64,000 nucleotides of DNA from Psychrobacter immobilis (GCA_904846145.1 CAJGZL010000001.1:1798001-1862000); one strand, 5' to 3'. Positions 18,396 to 28,114 are shown, counted from the first letter of the stretch. Program-made: numbers and translations. Notes: a model not told the origin generated them from the sequence alone.

Positions 18396-19328
18396 ATGGC
18401 AGGTGGTAGTTTATTACTCTTGCTCGATGACATCAGTATTTTGATGGATGATGTCGGTGTTATGACCAAGATTGCAGCCAAAAAGACAGCGGCTTTGGTA
18501 GGTGATGACTTGGCATTGAATGCTGAGCAAGTGACTGGTGTCAAACCAAATCGTGAGCTGCCTGTGATTTGGGCAGTCGCTAAAGGCTCCTTTGTCAATA
18601 AGCTGATCTTAGTACCCGCAGCATTATTGATCAGTTACTTCATACCTTGGCTGATTACGCCACTACTAATGATAGGTGGTCTCTATCTGAGTTATGAGGG
18701 TGCTGAAAAGGTTATTCACAAGTTTTGGCCCACTCTCTTGCCACATGATGAAGAACAAAACGCTCGCTTAAAAGCCAATGCTGATGAAAGTATCGATCTG
18801 GTGGCTTTTGAGAAAGATAAAATAAAAGGAGCTATTCGTACTGATTTTATTTTATCCGCTGAGATTATAGTCATCTCTTTAGGAGCAGTTACCGCAGCTG
18901 GTGGCGATATTTTACAAAAAGCTATCGTATTATCTATCGTGTCTGTTGTAGTGACGGTTGGTATTTATGGTCTAGTCGCTGGTATTGTAAAGATTGACGA
19001 TGCGGGTCTGCATTTGATCAATGATTCGGCTGTTGGTGATAGTAAGCGTAAGTTAGGTGAGTTTATGTTATCGGCAGCTCCTAAATTGATGAAGTTCTTG
19101 TCTATTGCAGGCACTATCGCTATGTTCTTAGTCGGTGGCGGTATTATCGTCCATGGTATTGGCTTTTTATATCACAGTGTAGAAGATATTGCGCATCTAA
19201 CAGGAGTCTTTGAGGGACTGACTAATGCCTTATTAAATGGTATAGTCGGTTTTGTCATTGGTGCTATCGTTGTCGCTCTCTTTACTATCGTTGGCAAAAT
19301 GCGCGGCGACGAATCTGCAGCGCATTAA
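18396..19328 (+). CDS. DUF808 (YedI-like) inner-membrane protein
   Basis: The 310-residue protein begins MAGGSLLLLLDDISILMDDV, the conserved start of the DUF808/YedI family. DVGVMTKIAAKKTAALVGDD, GVKPNRELPVIWAVAKGS and YEGAEKVIHKF follow. About five hydrophobic segments are spread from residue 70 to the C-terminus (for example IIVHGIGFLYH and LLNGIVGFVIGAIVVALFTIV). Its function is not established in any organism I know. TAAGGA lies upstream of the ATG. The gene is monocistronic and ends at a strong bidirectional terminator facing rne. Confidence 0.85.
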   Translation: MAGGSLLLLLDDISILMDDVGVMTKIAAKKTAALVGDDLALNAEQVTGVKPNRELPVIWAVAKGSFVNKLILVPAALLISYFIPWLITPLLMIGGLYLSYEGAEKVIHKFWPTLLPHDEEQNARLKANADESIDLVAFEKDKIKGAIRTDFILSAEIIVISLGAVTAAGGDILQKAIVLSIVSVVVTVGIYGLVAGIVKIDDAGLHLINDSAVGDSKRKLGEFMLSAAPKLMKFLSIAGTIAMFLVGGGIIVHGIGFLYHSVEDIAHLTGVFEGLTNALLNGIVGFVIGAIVVALFTIVGKMRGDESAAH

Positions 19329-19394
19329 GATTATAACGGTAATCCTATAGCATTGTGTTTATAGCATTACAACACCTGAATTTATGAAGTATAA

Positions 19395-19426
19395 AAAAGC
19401 CCCGAAACAAAAGTTTCGGGGCTTTT
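19395..19426. terminator. Bidirectional terminator between the DUF808 gene and rne
   Basis: AAAAGCCCCGAAAC at 19395-19408 pairs perfectly with GTTTCGGGGCTTTT at 19413-19426 around an AAAA loop, with A/T runs on both sides. Confidence 0.9.
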
Positions 19427-19478
19427 ACTTGCATGCTGATATTAATATGCTAGTGCTACTAGTCACTACTCTTCAAGG

Positions 19479-22400
19479 TTAGATATCAGTATCTGTGTCT
19501 GTATCATCCGTCTCTACCTTTTCAGCCTGTGTCGGTTTTTTATGCTCAGTCTTTGGTTTACGGCTGCGAGCCTTTGGCACTTTTGCAGTCGTCAAACTGA
19601 ACATGCCAGTCTGTGGTAATAGCTGCTCAGCGACATTCTCAATCATGTTCTTATAGCTGGCAATAGTGGTTTTCGACTTATTACCTTGACTGTCGTCTTT
19701 TGCTAATGCCTCTGATTCTAGCGAAGAGTCCTCAGCTGGCAAAGAGCCCTCAGCGGGTGAAGAGCTTTCAGTATCTAAACCATCAGCATCTGATGAGCCT
19801 TCATTTGATATCTCGGCGCTTTGGGCCTTTAAGCTTGCATCAGCTTCTAATAGCTGCTCGCTTTCAGCACTGACATCGTCCGCTTGCATAGCACTAGTTA
19901 ACGCGGTTGCAGCAACGTTGTGCGCATCTACGTCATCGGCACTACCGTCGGTACTATCGACATCGTCCTTTTGAGCATTATCCGTTGCAGCACTCTCTTG
20001 TCGTGACACCTCTGAGGTCTGTGCTACAAAGCTTGGATGCTGACCACGCGGATCGTTGCTAGCGCGTTGAGTGATAGTGCTTGGCGCTACTGACGTCTTA
20101 CCTTGATCCGCTGCAAACTGACTCACTGCTGTAGTCATCGTCTTAAAGCGGCTTAGGTAATCAGCGCTTAGCGGCTGATAGCCATAATTACTAAAGTCAA
20201 AGCTAGCGCCAGAATTGTCACTATCAGCAGTCGCCGTAGTCATTGCAGGCTGCGCTTGTGAGTTATGCTCAGCCATCGCCGCGATAAAGCAATTGATCAC
20301 GCCGTCCTCTTCTAGACGCGCCTGTGCTTTGGCCAAGGTTGCATGAATAAACTCACCAACCGTACCACGTACAGTAGGGGCTTTGACTAATGTTTGCTCA
20401 GTTGCAGGTGCTTGCGTTTCTGACGGCTGTACTTGCTGCGCTCGAACCACACGCGGATCGTTGCTGGCTTGACCGAACTTAGCGGCAGTAATGTAACGCT
20501 CAGCAAACAGCATTTCAGGAGTCAGCGCTAGTGCTGATTGACTCGCTGGCACGGTTTCTGTCGCCTGATCTTTGTCTGTCGTTTGAGCTTTGGTGGCAGT
20601 ATTAGCAACTTCACTAACGACATCTTTAACTGTATCGACAGTATCAGTATCAGTTGCAGGCACTACAGCTTCATTGACAGTCTCTTTACTATTATCAGCA
20701 ACCTGTTGCTCCGAGGGTGCAGGCTGCGACTGGCTCTGGCTCGCAGAGCTTGTCTCAGTCGCGATATTAGCAGCACTGTCTTTAGCGGCATTGTCTTTAG
20801 CAGCACTGTCTTTAGGTAATTCAGCTACCTTTTCAGCTTTTACAGTTTCAGACTCAGTCGTTTTCTGCTCTACTTTAGCCGCTTTACTATCATCTAAAGA
20901 TAAATGCACGATCTCATGCGACTTAAGTTTTGCTGGCGCCTCATTGATTTGTAGAACAACTTCATTAGGGTTCTGATTGCTACGGGCATCAGCTCGGTTG
21001 TTACTGCTAGCGGCTTGTTGACCGTTTTGCTTAGCATTATTATCAGTAGGGCTATCACTGTTTGAGCCAGTTAAGGTCTCATTACGCTCAAGCGTTCCAC
21101 GTGAGCTACGTTTGCTATGCGGCTTACGCTTGCTACGTGCTTGCTCATCAGCTGTGCTAGGGTCTTTACTAGCATCGTTAATGCTATCATTTTGAGTGCT
21201 GTCTTGACGACTATTGCGACTGCGCTCATTCTGGCGTCTATTGTCATTACGCGGCTCATTACTACGTGTATTGCGATCATCAGATTTGACATTCGTCGCG
21301 TCACTAGTGTTGGCATCGTTATTGTCTACGTTATTACTAGTGCTACGATTGTCTTGTGTCTCATTATCGTCACGCTGCTCTCTTCTTTGGCGCGGCTTTG
21401 ATGATCTTGACTTACGTGCCTTACGTCTTCTTTTGTCATCATTACTCTCGTCATCATTATCGTTATGGCGATTATTTTGCTGACGATTGTTTTGATTATC
21501 TGAAGTTTGCTCATCACGCTGCTGATTTTGTCTATCACTTTGTTGGGTAGATGAGCTTTGAGCGTTAGCTAAAACACTGCTATCTACCTGACCAAATGAG
21601 CCTAAGCTGGTCGCCCCAGTATTCACTAGTGTTTCGATAGCTTCAGCGGCGTCCGTACTACTGACACTGTGTGCTGTTTGGGCTTGTGGCGCTTGAGCAA
21701 ACAGATTGGACAACCAAGCGACGGCTTGCGGCTTAGCAGTAACAGCTGGTGGCTGCGTATTGTTTTGTGTAGCCTGATTTTGTGGAGCATTGTTTTGTTG
21801 AGTACTGCTTTGTTGAACGTTATTTTGTCGAACACTTTGAGCGACATTCGATTGAGCCTGATTGGCCACAGCCTTGTTATTGTTAGTGCTATTATTGTTA
21901 GTGCTATTATTGTTAGTGCTATTATTGTTAGTGCCATTATTGTTACGATGCTCATTGCTATGAGTCACTGTATTGGTATTTTGACTTTTATTTTTGTTAT
22001 TATCTTGCTGATTGCTTGAACGCGCGCTTTTATCTGCAATGGCTTTTAGCGGCTGGCGTGTAGGCTGCTGTTCAGGACGCGCTGAATCAGCGGTCTGCCA
22101 GTCAACATCGTAGCCTAGGTCACTGTGCTCTTGGGCAGTATCAGTAATACGCTCATAGCTTGATGGCGCAAAGCCATCACGGTTAAAGTGCAATTTAAAG
22201 TTCGGCGACTCTAGATGAGCATGCGGTAGGATAGTAATACGAGTACCACTATCTTGCTCAAGATAAACTAAGCTGTCGCGCTTTTCATTTAGCAAAAAAG
22301 CGGCGATATCAGTAGGTACTTCTGCTTGTACTTCACCTTGACGCTCTTTGAGAGCAATCTGTTCAATTTGGCGCATAATTGATAATGAGAGCGAGCGCAG

Positions 22401-23633
22401 ATCACGAATCATACCATTGCCATGACAGCGCGGACAGATATAGCCTGTAGACTCTTCTAACGACGGACGCAAACGCTGACGACTCATTTCCATCAGACCG
22501 AACTTGGAGATATCGCCGAACTGTACGCGAGCACGGTCATATTTAGTGGCATCAATCAGCCTTTTTTCGACTTCCTTTTGATGCTTATTGTCATTCATAT
22601 CAATAAAATCAATGACAATTAAACCGCCCATATCACGCAAACGTAGCTGGCGCGCGATCTCATCAGCCGCTTCTAGATTAGTATGATAAGCAGTTTCAGC
22701 AACATCTGAGCCTTTAGTCGATTTGGCTGAGTTGATATCGATTGAGACTAAGGCTTCGGTCTGGTCAATGACAATAGAGCCACCTGATGGCAGACGAACT
22801 TCACGCTGATAAGCAGTCTCGATTTGTTTTTCGATGTTAAAGCGCGAGAACATCGGCTCATAGTCGGTATATTTGCGTAATTTTTCTGCTTGTTTTGGCA
22901 TGACAGCATCTATAAAACCTGCCGCTTCGATGTAAGCGTTTTCGTTATCGATCCAAATCTCAGCGATATCATCACGCAGGTAATCACGCACCGCACGGGT
23001 AACCACACCAGCTTCTTGATGCACTAAACGCGGAGAAGGGTACTTTTGATTCTGCTCTTGAATAGCTTGCCAGATATTAAGCAGATGATTGAGATCATGC
23101 TGTAAGTCTTCTTGCGTTTTGCCGATGCCCGCAGTACGTATAATGACGCTCATACCTTTGGCCAGATCAAGATTGCTCAGCATCCGCTTCATATCTTCGC
23201 GTAACTTGCCTGAGATTTGGCGAGAGATACCGCCACCGCGTGGGTTGTTCGGCATCAGTACTAAATAACGTCCCGCTAATGACACATAGGTCGATAGGGC
23301 AGCGCCTTTATTACCGCGCTCCTCTTTTTCGACTTGCACGATCAGCTCATCGCCTTCTTTGATCAGCTTTTTGATGTTTTCATCGCGTGGATTGCCACTT
23401 AGATATTCGCTTGATATTTCACGAATCGGCAAAAAGCCTTGACGCTGTGAGCCATATTCGACGAATACCGCCTCTAAAGAAGGCTCGACACGGGTGACAT
23501 GGCCTTTATAGATATTGGATTTTTTTTGTTCGCGAGTACGGTTTTCTAGATCAAAATCATAGAGATGATTACCCGTACAAAGGGCAACACGGATCTCTTC
23601 GTTTTGAGTAGCGTTGATCAAAATGCGTTTCAT
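19479..23633 (-). CDS. rne: Ribonuclease E with very long disordered C-terminal half
   Basis: RNase E is the main endonuclease of mRNA decay and rRNA/tRNA processing and the scaffold of the degradosome. The N-terminal 410 residues follow the E. coli enzyme closely. An S1 domain (about 35-125) leads to catalytic Asp299 and Asp342, which match Asp303 and Asp346 of E. coli, and the Zn-link CPRC at 400-403. From about 500 onward the protein is low complexity: Asn/Gln-rich tracts and NNSTN repeats near 570-590. Arg-rich RNA-binding segments (RRRKARKSRSSKPRQRRE) and acidic Ala/Ser linkers follow. Total length is 1384 residues against 1061 in E. coli. A good ribosome-binding site (TAGGA) precedes the ATG. 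A 1.3 kb leader region separates it from divergent rluC. Confidence 0.95.
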   Translation of the reverse strand: MKRILINATQNEEIRVALCTGNHLYDFDLENRTREQKKSNIYKGHVTRVEPSLEAVFVEYGSQRQGFLPIREISSEYLSGNPRDENIKKLIKEGDELIVQVEKEERGNKGAALSTYVSLAGRYLVLMPNNPRGGGISRQISGKLREDMKRMLSNLDLAKGMSVIIRTAGIGKTQEDLQHDLNHLLNIWQAIQEQNQKYPSPRLVHQEAGVVTRAVRDYLRDDIAEIWIDNENAYIEAAGFIDAVMPKQAEKLRKYTDYEPMFSRFNIEKQIETAYQREVRLPSGGSIVIDQTEALVSIDINSAKSTKGSDVAETAYHTNLEAADEIARQLRLRDMGGLIVIDFIDMNDNKHQKEVEKRLIDATKYDRARVQFGDISKFGLMEMSRQRLRPSLEESTGYICPRCHGNGMIRDLRSLSLSIMRQIEQIALKERQGEVQAEVPTDIAAFLLNEKRDSLVYLEQDSGTRITILPHAHLESPNFKLHFNRDGFAPSSYERITDTAQEHSDLGYDVDWQTADSARPEQQPTRQPLKAIADKSARSSNQQDNNKNKSQNTNTVTHSNEHRNNNGTNNNSTNNNSTNNNSTNNNKAVANQAQSNVAQSVRQNNVQQSSTQQNNAPQNQATQNNTQPPAVTAKPQAVAWLSNLFAQAPQAQTAHSVSSTDAAEAIETLVNTGATSLGSFGQVDSSVLANAQSSSTQQSDRQNQQRDEQTSDNQNNRQQNNRHNDNDDESNDDKRRRKARKSRSSKPRQRREQRDDNETQDNRSTSNNVDNNDANTSDATNVKSDDRNTRSNEPRNDNRRQNERSRNSRQDSTQNDSINDASKDPSTADEQARSKRKPHSKRSSRGTLERNETLTGSNSDSPTDNNAKQNGQQAASSNNRADARSNQNPNEVVLQINEAPAKLKSHEIVHLSLDDSKAAKVEQKTTESETVKAEKVAELPKDSAAKDNAAKDSAANIATETSSASQSQSQPAPSEQQVADNSKETVNEAVVPATDTDTVDTVKDVVSEVANTATKAQTTDKDQATETVPASQSALALTPEMLFAERYITAAKFGQASNDPRVVRAQQVQPSETQAPATEQTLVKAPTVRGTVGEFIHATLAKAQARLEEDGVINCFIAAMAEHNSQAQPAMTTATADSDNSGASFDFSNYGYQPLSADYLSRFKTMTTAVSQFAADQGKTSVAPSTITQRASNDPRGQHPSFVAQTSEVSRQESAATDNAQKDDVDSTDGSADDVDAHNVAATALTSAMQADDVSAESEQLLEADASLKAQSAEISNEGSSDADGLDTESSSPAEGSLPAEDSSLESEALAKDDSQGNKSKTTIASYKNMIENVAEQLLPQTGMFSLTTAKVPKARSRKPKTEHKKPTQAEKVETDDTDTDTDI
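21879..21938 (-). repeat. 15-bp minisatellite inside rne
   Basis: Four tandem copies of ATTGTTAGTGCTATT start at 21879, 21894, 21909 and 21924. Three are identical and the fourth has one change. They encode repeated NNSTN pentapeptides in the disordered part of RNase E. Copy-number change would keep the frame. Confidence 0.85.
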
Positions 23634-24958
23634 AATAGTTTCCTATGAGTACGCAGAGCAACGACAAGGCTTTTGTTCAAGAACAGGAGCAAGAATAATA
23701 TTAATAGATAATCAATATCAATATAATAAGAAGCGATCAAATGAATAAATAACTTAAATAGGTCAGTCAAACAAAGCTCGGTCAAATACAGGTCTGTAAA
23801 ACTGATACTATTCAATCTAAAGTTCGGCTATAAGCTCAAGCGTTTAGATACCTACGAGTTCAGCTATTCCGCTAAACCAAAGCGTTATCCTAAAATAAAG
23901 ATGATTATAATTTAAACCTATTTTAGCTATTTGACCGCACTATGAAGCACTGTATTTAGCTATTTAGATACTTAAATTAATTAGACAGCGTGTAAGACTG
24001 TCAGCATCTACCTTCTCAGGTTATATTTCAAAGTCACGTCACTGACATTAGTAAGTCATTATATTCAAGATAAACTTATCTACTGACACGATCTTTCACT
24101 ATATTATCAATAGCCTGTCATCCGCTATAAGTCGTAAGCTTATGGTGATTCGAGACTAAAATTTAGTCATTCTATTAATTGGTCATTCTATATTACAAAA
24201 TAATAAAGGATTATCGGCTAAGGTTTTGCTATGTAAATAGTCAACGGGGCGCACTTGGCAAACGAAATAATCTTTTACAAGAGCCTAGTTATAAGCGCTT
24301 AAAGTACTAGCTTTGTAAGAGCTTATAAAATAAGAGTTTAACTATTATTATCTGTTTGGCCGCCGATATTTAGGCAGTAGAAAAATCCTAACTTTAATCT
24401 ATCATTCCTTGCTCAACTGCACATATCCATCAAAGCTGCAAACCAAGTTGTAAAATCTGCAAATCAAGTCGTGGTCATACGTTTAGTGAGTAAATGGAGT
24501 AAAATTTTGCTCAATAAGTAAGGCTATTGGCCTGATTTATCAAAGCATAGTTATATAAGCACTGCTATAAAAACGTTTGTTGTCAAAAATAATGCTAATA
24601 AAAAAGCCATTAGTACAAAAAGCTATCAAAATACTGGTTTTGCTAAACAGTTAACAAAAATTTAATTAGGCATGATCTACATATCAGTAAGATCCTCGCC
24701 CTAAAAATCAGATGAAGCACACAAAATCAGCAAAGACATCAATGAGGTTTTGATACCATAAACTTGGTATCATGAACTTAGCATCAGACTATTTAGCTGC
24801 GAAGACTACCCAGCTAAAAAATCAATAGCAAAAATAGTAATCTCTTAGCACAATAATTCACAATGAATGATTCACGATGATTATTATTGCAAGCTCTGCT
24901 CAATTGGCATTCAACATGCTAAACTATAGCAAATCTTTAAGCAAATCCCTAACTAAAA
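23634..24958. other. 1.3 kb gene-free region between rne and rluC
   Basis: This is the longest gene-free stretch in the window. It is AT-rich and stop-dense, with no credible ORF. Features seen are a hairpin TGATACCA/TGGTATCA (24751-24772) and an imperfect duplication of CTGCAAACCAAGTTG near 24436-24470. A weak promoter-like pair TTGGCA (24904) and TATAGC (24925) with a short 15-base spacer lies before rluC. In E. coli the rne mRNA has a long structured leader used for autoregulation. I infer that much of this stretch is the rne 5' leader, but no conserved element could be identified by eye. Confidence 0.45.
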
Positions 24959-25984
24959 ATGACAAACTCCAAAATGACTAATGACGCACCCGTTCACGAA
25001 GCCCCTGCTATCTTCAATAGTAAAACTCGCCCACAAAGCGCTGACGACGAGATCAGCAACTTTGAAAAGGTGAATTATCTAGAGGTTACACGCCATCAAC
25101 ACGATCAGCGCCTAGATAATTTTTTGCTGAATCGTCTCAAAGGCTTGCCTAAGCCTCATATCTACAAGATGATCCGCTCCGATGAGGTACGCGTCAATAA
25201 TAAGCGCTGTAAGCCACACGATAGAGTGCAGCGTGAAGATGTAGTGCGTATCGCGCCTGTTGTACTGGCTACTCGTGAGAAGCCAATTATCAGTACTGAG
25301 TTTGCCAAAAGCTTGCTAGCACGCGTAGTCTACGAAGATGAAGGTATGATGGTGCTGAATAAACCCTCAGGTATAGCTGTACATGGCGGTAGTGGACTAG
25401 ATTTTGGAGTGATTGAAGCCATGCGCGAAGTCACTGGAAAAAAATATCTGGAGCTAGTGCATCGTATTGATAAAGATACCTCAGGGCTGCTGATGATATC
25501 GAAAAAGCGCTCAGCGCTTAAGACGTTGCAACAGCATCTCGTCGATAAAACTATTCAAAAACATTATTTGTGCCTAGCTAAAGGGCAGCCAATACTGAAT
25601 GAGCAACGTATTGACGCGGCATTACTGCGCTACACGCTAGCTAGTGGTGAGCGCCGAGTAAAAGTAGATGCGCAAGACCCGCAAACCAAAGAGAGCCAAA
25701 CGGATATCATTGTGCATAGCCGCTTTATGCACAATAATCAGTCTATTAGCCTAATAGAAGCTAAGCCGTTGACGGGACGTACCCATCAGATCCGTGTGCA
25801 TTTAGCGCATATTGGTCATGCCATCTTAGGCGATGACAAGTATAACGTCCATGATAAGTCAGGCGTACATCGCTTGTGCCTGCATGCTTGGCGCTTAGAT
25901 ATTCCAGGTTATAAGACGATTACCGCACCACTACCTGAAGATATCGTCGCCTTACTGCCAGAAGGTACTGATCTGCCTAAATAG
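24959..25984 (+). CDS. rluC: 23S rRNA pseudouridine synthase RluC
   Basis: This enzyme converts uridines 955, 2504 and 2580 of 23S rRNA (E. coli numbers) to pseudouridine. The 341-residue protein has an S4 RNA-binding domain (about 40-105, RLDNFLLNRLKGLPKPHIYKMI). The RluA-type catalytic domain has the active Asp in HRIDKDTSGLLM and the C-terminal GRTHQIRVHLAHIGHAILGDDKY. Divergent rne upstream and a HAD phosphatase downstream are its common neighbours in gammaproteobacteria. No ribosome-binding site is visible for the first ATG, and an in-frame ATG lies five codons later, so the exact start is uncertain. Confidence 0.93.
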   Translation: MTNSKMTNDAPVHEAPAIFNSKTRPQSADDEISNFEKVNYLEVTRHQHDQRLDNFLLNRLKGLPKPHIYKMIRSDEVRVNNKRCKPHDRVQREDVVRIAPVVLATREKPIISTEFAKSLLARVVYEDEGMMVLNKPSGIAVHGGSGLDFGVIEAMREVTGKKYLELVHRIDKDTSGLLMISKKRSALKTLQQHLVDKTIQKHYLCLAKGQPILNEQRIDAALLRYTLASGERRVKVDAQDPQTKESQTDIIVHSRFMHNNQSISLIEAKPLTGRTHQIRVHLAHIGHAILGDDKYNVHDKSGVHRLCLHAWRLDIPGYKTITAPLPEDIVALLPEGTDLPK

Positions 25985-26005
25985 GCTTAGTCACTATTCT
26001 GTAAA

Positions 26006-26038
26006 ACATAAAGCCAAGCTAATAGCTTGGCTTTATGT
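26006..26038 (+). terminator. Hairpin downstream of rluC
   Basis: ACATAAAGCCAAGCT pairs perfectly with AGCTTGGCTTTATGT around a 3-base loop, 22 bases after the rluC stop. The T-tract is poor, so it may be a weak terminator or a transcript-stabilising hairpin. Confidence 0.55.
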
Positions 26039-26054
26039 TCAGTCTTATTCCTAC

Positions 26055-26144
26055 TTACTGATATTATTTTATTTACTGATATTATGTTATTTACTGATAT
26101 TATTTTATTTACTGATATTATGTTATTTACTGATACTATCTTTA
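26055..26144. repeat. 18-bp tandem repeat between rluC and the HAD gene
   Basis: Five tandem copies of TTACTGATATTATKTTAT begin at 26055, 26073, 26091, 26109 and 26127. Copies 1/3 and 2/4 are identical, which gives a 36-bp higher-order unit. Copy 5 is degenerate. The array ends 24 bases before the start codon of the HAD gene. Confidence 0.9.
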
Positions 26145-26168
26145 TTTCAGCGTTCATAAGGTTTGTTT

Positions 26169-26891
26169 ATGAGTGAAGCGCATGCCAAACGTCCACTACC
26201 TGCTATTGGCGTCTCTATGACAACACTACAATCAGCAACTGATTGTTTAGCGAGTAAAAAGCTGATCATCTTTGACTGGGATGGCACATTAATGGATTCA
26301 ATAGGCTTGATCGTTGAGGCCATGCATAGTGCCGGAGAGGCGCATAGCTTCTCTACTACTGACAAACACATCAAAGATATTATAGGGTTAAGCTTAGATG
26401 TAGGTATCGATATTTTATATCCAAATGCGACTGTCAAGCAAAGGCTAGCTATTCAAAAAAGTTATAGCGATTATTATATTGCTAACAGTTACCGTACGCC
26501 CTTTTTCCCTGATATTGAGATCATGCTGCAAAAATTACAACAGCAAGGTAAACAGCTTGCAGTAGCAACTGGTAAAAAACGCCGCGGTTTAGAAAGAGTA
26601 CTAACGGCTTCTAATAGCCATGATTATTTTGTCAGTACACGCTGTGCTGATGAGTCTGCCTCTAAGCCTGATCCAAAAATGCTGATTGAGGCTTTACTAG
26701 CAGTGGATAAGCAAGTCGCTGAGGCGGTATATGTTGGCGATAGTATCTATGACATTCAAATGGCAAATCAGATAGGCATGACTAGCATAGCTGTCGACTA
26801 CGGTACGGCATCTAGCGCAGAGCTTGCTGCTCAGCGGCCAACTTATCAGGTCGCAACACCACAAGCTTTGGCCAACTTATTGACTGTCTAG
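26169..26891 (+). CDS. HAD-superfamily hydrolase (phosphoglycolate-phosphatase-like)
   Basis: The protein carries HAD motif I in IFDWDGTLMDS, motif II near VATGKKRRG and motif IV in VGDSIYDIQMANQIG. An alpha-helical cap lies between motifs I and II. It is a cytoplasmic phosphatase of the Gph/PGMB type, and the physiological substrate is unknown. Two extra upstream codons beginning with TTG are possible, but the ATG at 26169 is preceded by AAGG and is preferred, giving 240 residues. The stretch between the start and motif I is unusually long for the family (about 35 residues). An HAD phosphatase after rluC is a common gammaproteobacterial arrangement. Confidence 0.85.
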   Translation: MSEAHAKRPLPAIGVSMTTLQSATDCLASKKLIIFDWDGTLMDSIGLIVEAMHSAGEAHSFSTTDKHIKDIIGLSLDVGIDILYPNATVKQRLAIQKSYSDYYIANSYRTPFFPDIEIMLQKLQQQGKQLAVATGKKRRGLERVLTASNSHDYFVSTRCADESASKPDPKMLIEALLAVDKQVAEAVYVGDSIYDIQMANQIGMTSIAVDYGTASSAELAAQRPTYQVATPQALANLLTV

Positions 26892-26949
26892 CGCTTGGCA
26901 GATGAGTACTGTAAATGAATACTGCATGTAAGTACTTATAAAAACAATA

Positions 26950-26986
26950 AAAAGGGGTTATCATTGTTAGTGATAACCCCTTTTTT
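26950..26986. terminator. Bidirectional terminator between the HAD gene and engB
   Basis: AAAAGGGGTTATCA at 26950-26963 pairs with TGATAACCCCTTTT at 26971-26984 around a 7-base loop, with T6 on the plus strand and A5 before the stem. Confidence 0.9.
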
Positions 26987-27027
26987 CGTATCTATTATGA
27001 ACTCATTGTAAGCTTTAAAATAAAAGC

Positions 27028-27795
27028 TTATTTATCACTTTCAGGTTCAGCAGCTAAGTTAGCAGCGTCTAACTCAGCATTCAGTGACGCTAGATCAGTC
27101 TGCTCATTAAAACCTGCTGCGGATACTTTTTCATCATCTAGCTTATAGTCATACCAATTGCCCATCACGCCAGCCAATTCGTCTAACCCCTCTTTTCTAA
27201 GCGCTGAAAACAGTTGAATAGTGCAGTTTAGCCCGAGCTTTTTGAGATGCTTGCGGGTATTAAGCAGTGCATTCTTGGAGGCACCATATTTCATCTTATC
27301 AGCTTTGGTTAGTAGAATATGGACAGGAAGGTTACCCTCATTGGCCCAATGTAGCATCTGCTCATCGTAGAACTTTATAGGATGACGGATGTCTGTTAGT
27401 AGCACTAAACCTGCTAAGCTTGAACGCGCTACTAGATATTCCTCAAGCTCAACTTGCCATTCCTTTTTCATCTCTAATGGCACTGCTGCATAGCCGTAAC
27501 CTGGCAAGTCCACGAGTCGTCTATCGGTATCACCAATACTAAAAAAGTTAATCATTTGCGTGCGCCCAGGGGTCTTGGATGAGCGTGCCAGCTGCCGCTG
27601 ATTGGTCAGCGCATTGATGGCAGATGATTTGCCAGCATTTGAGCGTCCAGCAAAAGCAACCTCAAACCCAGCATCTGGTGGGCAAAGACGAAAAGTAGGA
27701 GCTGAGGTCATAAACTCAGTTTGTTGAATTCGCTGACGGGCTTTAGTATTAAAAGCCGCATGTTCAGCAGCAACATCATTATACGGGGTACTCAT
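27028..27795 (-). CDS. engB: Ribosome-biogenesis GTPase EngB (YihA/YsxC)
   Basis: EngB is a small TRAFAC-class GTPase needed for 50S ribosome maturation. The 255-residue protein has the P-loop GRSNAGKSSAIN (G1), switch Thr in KTPGRTQMINF (G2), DLPGYGYA (G3), TKADK (G4) and SALR (G5). The C-terminus carries an extra 35-residue acidic Ala/Glu tail beyond the usual 210 or so residues. It is monocistronic on the minus strand, with cytochrome c5 divergent upstream. The ribosome-binding site is weak, but the start agrees with the family. Confidence 0.93.
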   Translation of the reverse strand: MSTPYNDVAAEHAAFNTKARQRIQQTEFMTSAPTFRLCPPDAGFEVAFAGRSNAGKSSAINALTNQRQLARSSKTPGRTQMINFFSIGDTDRRLVDLPGYGYAAVPLEMKKEWQVELEEYLVARSSLAGLVLLTDIRHPIKFYDEQMLHWANEGNLPVHILLTKADKMKYGASKNALLNTRKHLKKLGLNCTIQLFSALRKEGLDELAGVMGNWYDYKLDDEKVSAAGFNEQTDLASLNAELDAANLAAEPESDK

Positions 27796-28114
27796 AAGGA
27801 GCTCATTAATATTTAATATTTAAAATCAAGTGACTAATTGCTTAAGTGACTAATTAGTGTGGACACTATTTAATAGCATTACCTATAATCTCTATTGAAA
27901 ATAGCACTATTGCCATCATATATAGAATAACACTAAATTCAAACAAGGCTCAAAGAAAGTTGCTGATAGTGCTTAAGCTTTCCTAAAGTTATTGATGAAG
28001 CTTTGCAGGATTTTCCTTACATAATTTGTTACAATATAGGCTAGGTTGGAAAGTTTGACAAAGAGCAGCTATAGACTACAAATAAAGTCTATAGCGGATC
28101 TAAGGAGAGATATC
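27796..28114. other. Divergent region between engB and cytochrome c5
   Basis: The region is AT-rich without ORF or RNA gene. A TACAAT word at 28030-28035 could be a -10 element for the cytochrome gene, but the nearest -35-like word is 21 bases away. Confidence 0.35.

Noticed and set aside
20590..20976. 128-residue plus-strand ORF opposite rne
   Set aside because: It is the antisense shadow of the low-complexity rne region; its Ser/Leu/Ala composition follows directly from the opposite codons.
23630..23815. Small hydrophobic minus-strand ORF in the rne leader
   Set aside because: Overlaps the rne start, is rich in Leu/Ile from AT-rich sequence, and has no ribosome-binding site.
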